Positions 8,101 to 12,623 of a stretch of DNA of 12,623 nt are shown here, piece by piece; the first letter of the stretch is position 1, and every line of letters begins with the position of its first letter. Origin of the DNA: Saccoglossus kowalevskii (lineage: Eukaryota; Hemichordata; Enteropneusta; Harrimaniidae); contig NW_003116456.1 in NCBI RefSeq assembly GCF_000003605.2, positions 228,314 to 240,936 on the forward strand, written 5' to 3'. Under the pieces are notes generated by a model, which saw only the letters and a list, made by a program, of their open reading frames with translations, was not told the origin of the DNA and made no database searches. The position numbers were made by a program, and so were the translations under genes.

Positions 8101-10535
8101 GTGTCCCTTGCATCTGCCTGTGAACTGGTCTCTATAATAAGTATGTTTTATATTTAGAACCACCTGACGTATATTTTGATGAATAGTTTGCGTAAATAGT
8201 TGAATATTCTCAATTGCTTGGAATTAATCTGGTGTATTCTGTTGTGGTATGATGAATCAAACATTTTTCAAATACTTTGTAAGTGTACGACACGTCAATA
8301 TTTTGTCACACCAAAAATTAAGCCTTTCTTTTTGCTCAAAATATTATATAAAATAGAATATGACTTGCAAAATATCGAAATCAAATAAAAAAGACAAAGT
8401 AATATATATATAAAAAAAAAGAACATCAGTACATCTGTCGTAACTGAAAAAAAATACTATTAAAGGACTTGATGCTCACAGCGGCTTCGTGGTCGTAGGG
8501 GAGCGGCTATCATTGATAGTAGTTTATATATCGTATACAACACTGGATATTTGCTTATCGAGGCAGTTTTTCACAATCATAGATAATATTTTAACCGCGC
8601 CGTAAGTAATATCATTTAGATTGAATATCTAATAATTTATCAATTGTTTTATTCAGTCTACACAAGAATCCAATCAGTGACCCTAAATAATATGAGAATA
8701 TAACTAATGTAGTGTAGACATATTAAAATATGTTGTAATCAACCAGTAGTTTAACAGTAAGCAATGATCTTTTTAGCAAACATTCAATCAATTATTCGAT
8801 TATTGTAATGGAGTATGAAAATCTCCTCTTGTGCCTGTACACCAGTGTCGTTCACTGTTTATATCATATTTAACGTTGAACGCCAAACGTTTCAAGTTAT
8901 TCGCTTATTTTATATAACCCGAAATGTACACAATAATCAATAATACATAATAATCAATCGAACGAACGTATTCCAAGCAAAGGAACTCGCCATCACTTTA
9001 TACGAGATGGAGCACCGTTCACAACACGTACAATTGAATGGTACGAGTCATAAAATATGACGAAGAAGTGTTGATTCGGAAATAGCAGTGTAATTATCAT
9101 AACTACTGGAAGTACCAAAACAGTGGGCCAAAAGCTGAGTGTAGTTGTACGCTACCCTTTTTCGAATGGCGCTAAATCCCAATTAAACTAAATATTACTC
9201 GTATTTCTTGTACTGTTAAACTGACAAGGAGGACACATTTCAATATTTCTATACAAGAAAGATGATCATCGGTACCTTCACGAGTTTACTAATTACAAAG
9301 ACATATCAGTTCACTGAGAAATACCACACTGTAACACATTTCGAAATGTGACACTTACCAACATCCATTTATATTCTTTTAACCATCACAATGCGTCTGG
9401 ACACAATAAAGACGAATACGGATAGTATTCATATAATAAGATGCCTGCTTCAGGTTAGTCATCTTTTCATTTGATACAAAAGAAAATGACCTCTATTAGA
9501 AACTATCGTTCCTGTATTAATGTAATGGCTATGTGTGATTAAATACAACAATGCAAGACGCGAGTGTTTATACATCAAAACCTTCACTGAAATGTCAAAT
9601 TACTGTAATCGTTAGTATTATGCACACTAGCGTATGCATACTCAAATTATAGAATAAATATCATACAAATATCTTATTTACGGTTGGAATGAAGTATCTT
9701 ATTATCATCATTAAATTGTAAAATATTTCAAAATACAGTACAATAGCAAACAAGTTTTTTTTGGTAGTTTATAACAAAAGTATTTGTTAAAATGAAAGTC
9801 AAAATTCAAAAAATAAACAAACACAATAAATACAGCAGTAAGGTTCCCCAATGTTTCTTGCAGGTTTCGTTTTTTATTTGCAATTTTTATACATTCTAAA
9901 TGTACATTCGATGTATTCATAATTGGTAATAATCATATTATTAAAACGTTTCTGATTGTAGAACATTTCCATAATACAATGTTGAAATAATTCAGAATAG
10001 AAAACAATTTTAACGTTGCCAACAATGTGAGATATACACCAAAACTGAATAGTAACGTAATGTTTACTTCATCTTTGCGTTGAAATATTGACAGTTAGTG
10101 AACTGGAATAATCCGCCAAATTTGTATCTCCCTGTACATGGGTACAAAAACTGCCTTTAAAATAATTTCTCAATTGACGTAGAATTTGACTATTATGTCT
10201 ACTGTGATTAGATATATCTACATTTGTCAACATAATAGTTTCAATAAAGCTACTATACACCATTTTACGGCTAGAGATTGTATATTGTCATTAAATGAGC
10301 TTGCACTTTGAAAAGCCATACACAATGCCCAAGCCGTAATTTGCATAAATATAGATTGTATTCAGGGCAATGTTTTTAAATCCAGCGTCAAAAACATATT
10401 TTCAGAATTACATGTATACACATTTAGAGATAACAGTGATATTCGAGCGTGTAATGGACTAAAACATGATATCTCATTATTTTAACTATTCAACAGGGTA
10501 CAAGTATGTTGTTGTAGAGTGTCGAAGAACAATCA
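8101..10535. other. AT-rich intergenic stretch, no gene seen
   Basis: Open frames here are short and of low complexity, with no recognisable domain on either strand. The only structures noted are A-rich tracts around 8400-8455 and a perfect 16-bp palindrome CACATTTCGAAATGTG (9335-9350). No tRNA, rRNA or transposase fragment was recognised. Confidence 0.6.
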
Positions 10536-10884
10536 TTGTGTCAACACAGGTGGCGCTATTCAGCACAGACCTGTGTCTTATGACGCATAACTACCCTCTG
10601 AAGGCTAAATATCCATCCGCTACCATTTTTCTCAGCGTTTCTGCCGCGGAACTATATAAAAGTATTTTTCTTGTTTTGAACACATCCTCTCCCGATTTTT
10701 AGCAAGATTTAATCTTTAATGAGTTGATACATTAAAATAACACACAACACTCATCAGAATATCTTATTTTATTAACATTAAAATGCATGTAAATTGGAAG
10801 GTCAAAGGTCTAATTTTTCTCAATATTGTATTGACACGCAGCTCGCCGCAAACCAACCGAATAGCGCCACCTGTGTTGACACAA
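10536..10884. repeat. Perfect 25-bp inverted repeat pair, ends of a 349-bp segment
   Basis: The left arm, 10536-10560, contains GTGTCAACACAGGTGGCGCT; the right arm, 10860-10884, is its exact reverse complement. A 25-bp perfect match is far beyond chance in a window this size. The segment could be a small non-autonomous DNA transposon with these as terminal repeats, but the bases flanking the arms (ATCA and AGTG) are not an obvious target-site duplication. It contains no transposase. A short inner hairpin, ACACAGG/CCTGTGT (10544-10577), overlaps the left arm. Confidence 0.8.
10653..10662 (+). promoter_or_regulatory. TATA-like element inside the inverted-repeat segment
   Basis: TATATAAAAG follows a GC-rich word (GCCGCGGAAC). 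The match to a TATA box is good, but there is no CCAAT box and no recognisable downstream gene. It may be the internal promoter of a mobile element or chance. Confidence 0.2.
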
Positions 10885-10970
10885 AGTGGAAATAGTTCCG
10901 ACCACTTTTCCCATAGTTCCACGCGCGGTATGTGTCAGATCGGTTGGTTTGCGGCGATCTGCGTGTCAAT
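10830..10970. repeat. Foldback: 31-bp inverted arms with one mismatch
   Basis: Arms 10830-10860 and 10940-10970 pair over 31 positions, with a single mismatch at 10842/10958, enclosing a 79-base loop. The arms include TTGACACGCAG and GCCGCAAACCAACCGA. The loop contains the right arm of the 25-bp repeat plus an inner AAAGTGG/CCACTTT stem. The stretch is richer in GC and CpG than its surroundings. It resembles a MITE or foldback element nested with, or sharing ends with, the 10536-10884 segment. Confidence 0.85.
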
Positions 10971-12623
10971 GGAAGAACACTATGTATTTACAATAACTGG
11001 CGCCATCCAGAGTTAGCGGGACCAGTGCAATACAAACGTGACCTTGATAATAGGATTGTGTTCAAATAATAGAAGCTGACATTTTTGGACTAACATTATG
11101 TAATTGAAGCACAAAATATAAGTATTAGAGGGATTACAAAAGAGGCTATAGTTAATATGGGCAGATGATTTGCTGGAGCCGTTGGTAAATTTATGTAATT
11201 GATTTTGCTGTGACAATGTATACATGTATGAACAATTATGTGAATATGGTGTTGTGTGTTATAGGAAGTAGGTGATGTCTTAAGTCTTTTGGATATGTCA
11301 TTTGAATCAAGAGGGGGAGGTTAAAGTACTTGATCGGAAAGAATGATTATATTTGTTCTTTGGCAGTGACTGGCTTATTTGTACTTGACTGTGACCCACC
11401 CACCACTCGATTGTAATTTGGCCAGCTGCTATTAGACATCACTTAGCATGACTAGTTGGAAGACAACCATGTAAAAATAGTGTGAATAGAATAAACGTCT
11501 GTAGTGAACAAGGAAAAAATCAAGTTTTTATTTTTTATCTTAACCATCAATATACAACAAGTTTACAAAAAAATTTGAGTAAGAATAAAGTAAAAAGTTG
11601 AACCATTAGGAGATACAGGTGCTGGTTGAATTATCTCGCCTGGAAGAAAATGAAAAAACAAGTGGTAAAGATTATATATTGTAATGAATGATTTGAGTAA
11701 GGTGTTGAGTAGAGGAATGTTCAATAAGAAGAACATTGTTGAAATGTTTTGGAAATGATTGGACTTTCCATAAATAAAATCTTGAGGCACATTGTAAATA
11801 ACTAGTGAGAGGATGCTGAAAGCACTACCGTGCATTCAAGCATCCTCTCAATGAAAACACAGGTTATGCACATTTACATTATAATGATGTAAATTAGTGT
11901 TGTAAACGGAGTGTCATGATTAAATCTGGTATGATGTGCATGGACCGACTCATGGTGCAAAAGCTGATAAGTGTTGACGGAAGACCCAAATGATAGGTAT
12001 CACCAACGACCAATTTGGTATGGTAGTAGTCATATTGCCGAAAATACTATATCTTGTTGTTTTCAATAAGTATATGTGCAGCAACAATAAACTGTACAAA
12101 ACCAGTAGTTAACTGTTTACAAGACAGTATTATAGACCCATATCATGCAAAGTTACAGGGTGTTGTACAAATATACCCCCTTACTTTTAGGCTATTGTAT
12201 GTTCATCCAACTGTCCATTCAGAATGAATAAGAAATAAAGTAGGTGCAACGAGACTATATGGAATGTAATTGTACTTCATAGAGTTATCAATGATGATAT
12301 CAATTCCATCAGACTGATAGAACCGGTAAAAGTAATGAATTTATCGCATGGCAATGGTAGTGTGTCATCTGACATATAACCGGAGTGAATTGACCATGTG
12401 CAAAAACAGCATTGTTGGTTTGTATAAGACAGCTCACACACATGCTATAAGGAGTAAACTCCTTGTATCACCAATGACAGGGCTGTAAATGAGTCTACAT
12501 CAAACCAGAAACATAGAATGTAAATGCATGGACCTGTTTGTACAGAATCCCAGTTCATCCCTCATTATTTATGTGGATCATGTTAAAAGATCTCAAACAT
12601 TATGAGACCATGAAAACAAATTT
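10971..12623. other. AT-rich stretch, no gene seen
   Basis: No exon-like coding segment was recognised on either strand; the open frames (for example minus 11563-11835) are low-complexity. Small structures are the 45-nt hairpin at 11806-11850 and a short AAGGAGT/ACTCCTT stem (12449-12464). The sequence runs off the window without a feature boundary. Confidence 0.55.
11806..11850. repeat. Compact hairpin, about 19 paired bases with a 4-base loop
   Basis: TGAGAGGATGCT (11806-11817) is the exact reverse complement of AGCATCCTCTCA (11839-11850). Inside it GAA pairs with TTC, and GCAC pairs with GTGC across a TACC loop, with one bulged A (11838) and one A-A mismatch. It is shorter than a normal animal pre-miRNA, so it is listed as a structural repeat only. 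Confidence 0.7.

Noticed and set aside
7969-8157. 62-codon hydrophobic open frame on the plus strand
   Set aside because: It begins at GTG, is AT-driven hydrophobic sequence, and contains the likely poly(A) signal.
8478-8520. tRNA-like A-box (TGGTCGTAGGGG) suggesting a tRNA or tRNA-derived SINE
   Set aside because: No B box, no cloverleaf and an imperfect A-box match.
10783-11016. 77-codon open frame across the foldback
   Set aside because: Its sequence is dictated by the inverted repeat and it shows no protein-like conservation or motif.
11563-11835. 90-codon open frame on the minus strand
   Set aside because: Hydrophobic low-complexity translation of AT-rich DNA, with no domain and no splice support.
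1-12623. CRISPR array, bacterial operon or phage content
   Set aside because: Base composition, intron structure and the GPCR and LINE content show an animal genome; no spacer-repeat array was seen.

Overview
This window looks like nuclear DNA of an invertebrate animal, most likely a marine one. The base composition is strongly AT-rich and non-coding DNA dominates. The one clear protein gene is split by an intron with consensus GT-AG splice sites. A decayed LINE retrotransposon lies on the opposite strand, and there are several short tandem and inverted repeats. There are no operons, Shine-Dalgarno sites or dense ORFs. The phylum cannot be fixed by reading alone; a lophotrochozoan or an invertebrate deuterostome would both fit.

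Layout. Positions 1-112 are the end of a minisatellite with units of about 40-44 bp. Positions 113-1535 are featureless AT-rich DNA. Positions 1536-2565, minus strand, hold a broken 3' portion of a LINE reverse-transcriptase ORF. Positions 2566-4754 show no recognisable gene and are probably the 5' flank or an upstream intron of the receptor gene. Positions 4755-5047 and 6488-7096, plus strand, are the last two coding exons of a rhodopsin-class (class A) G-protein-coupled receptor. Together they encode TM2 (from its conserved Asp) through TM7, helix 8 and the C-tail, and they are joined by a phase-0 intron (5048-6487). The first coding exon (N-terminus, TM1 and the start of TM2) was not found and probably lies upstream.

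Downstream of the receptor, 7097 to about 8100 is either a roughly 1-kb 3' UTR ending at an AATAAA (8073-8078) or a separate small transcription unit. The second possibility rests on a degenerate repeat block with ATTGG (inverted CCAAT) boxes at exact 72-bp spacing, E-boxes and a TATA box (7658-7896). The region 8101-10535 shows no gene. Positions 10536-10970 form a nested inverted-repeat structure: a 25-bp perfect inverted pair and a 31-bp foldback with one mismatch, resembling a MITE or foldback element. Positions 10971-12623 hold no recognisable gene, but contain a compact 45-nt hairpin at 11806-11850.

The receptor is the functional core of the window. It keeps D2.50, C3.25, an ECL2 Cys, W4.50, P5.50, Y5.58 and NPxxY. 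It has DRF in place of DRY, arginines at 3.29 and 3.32, and a TM6 with no Trp and no Pro. It is therefore a divergent, probably peptide-type receptor of unresolved subfamily. I found no convincing multi-gene system.
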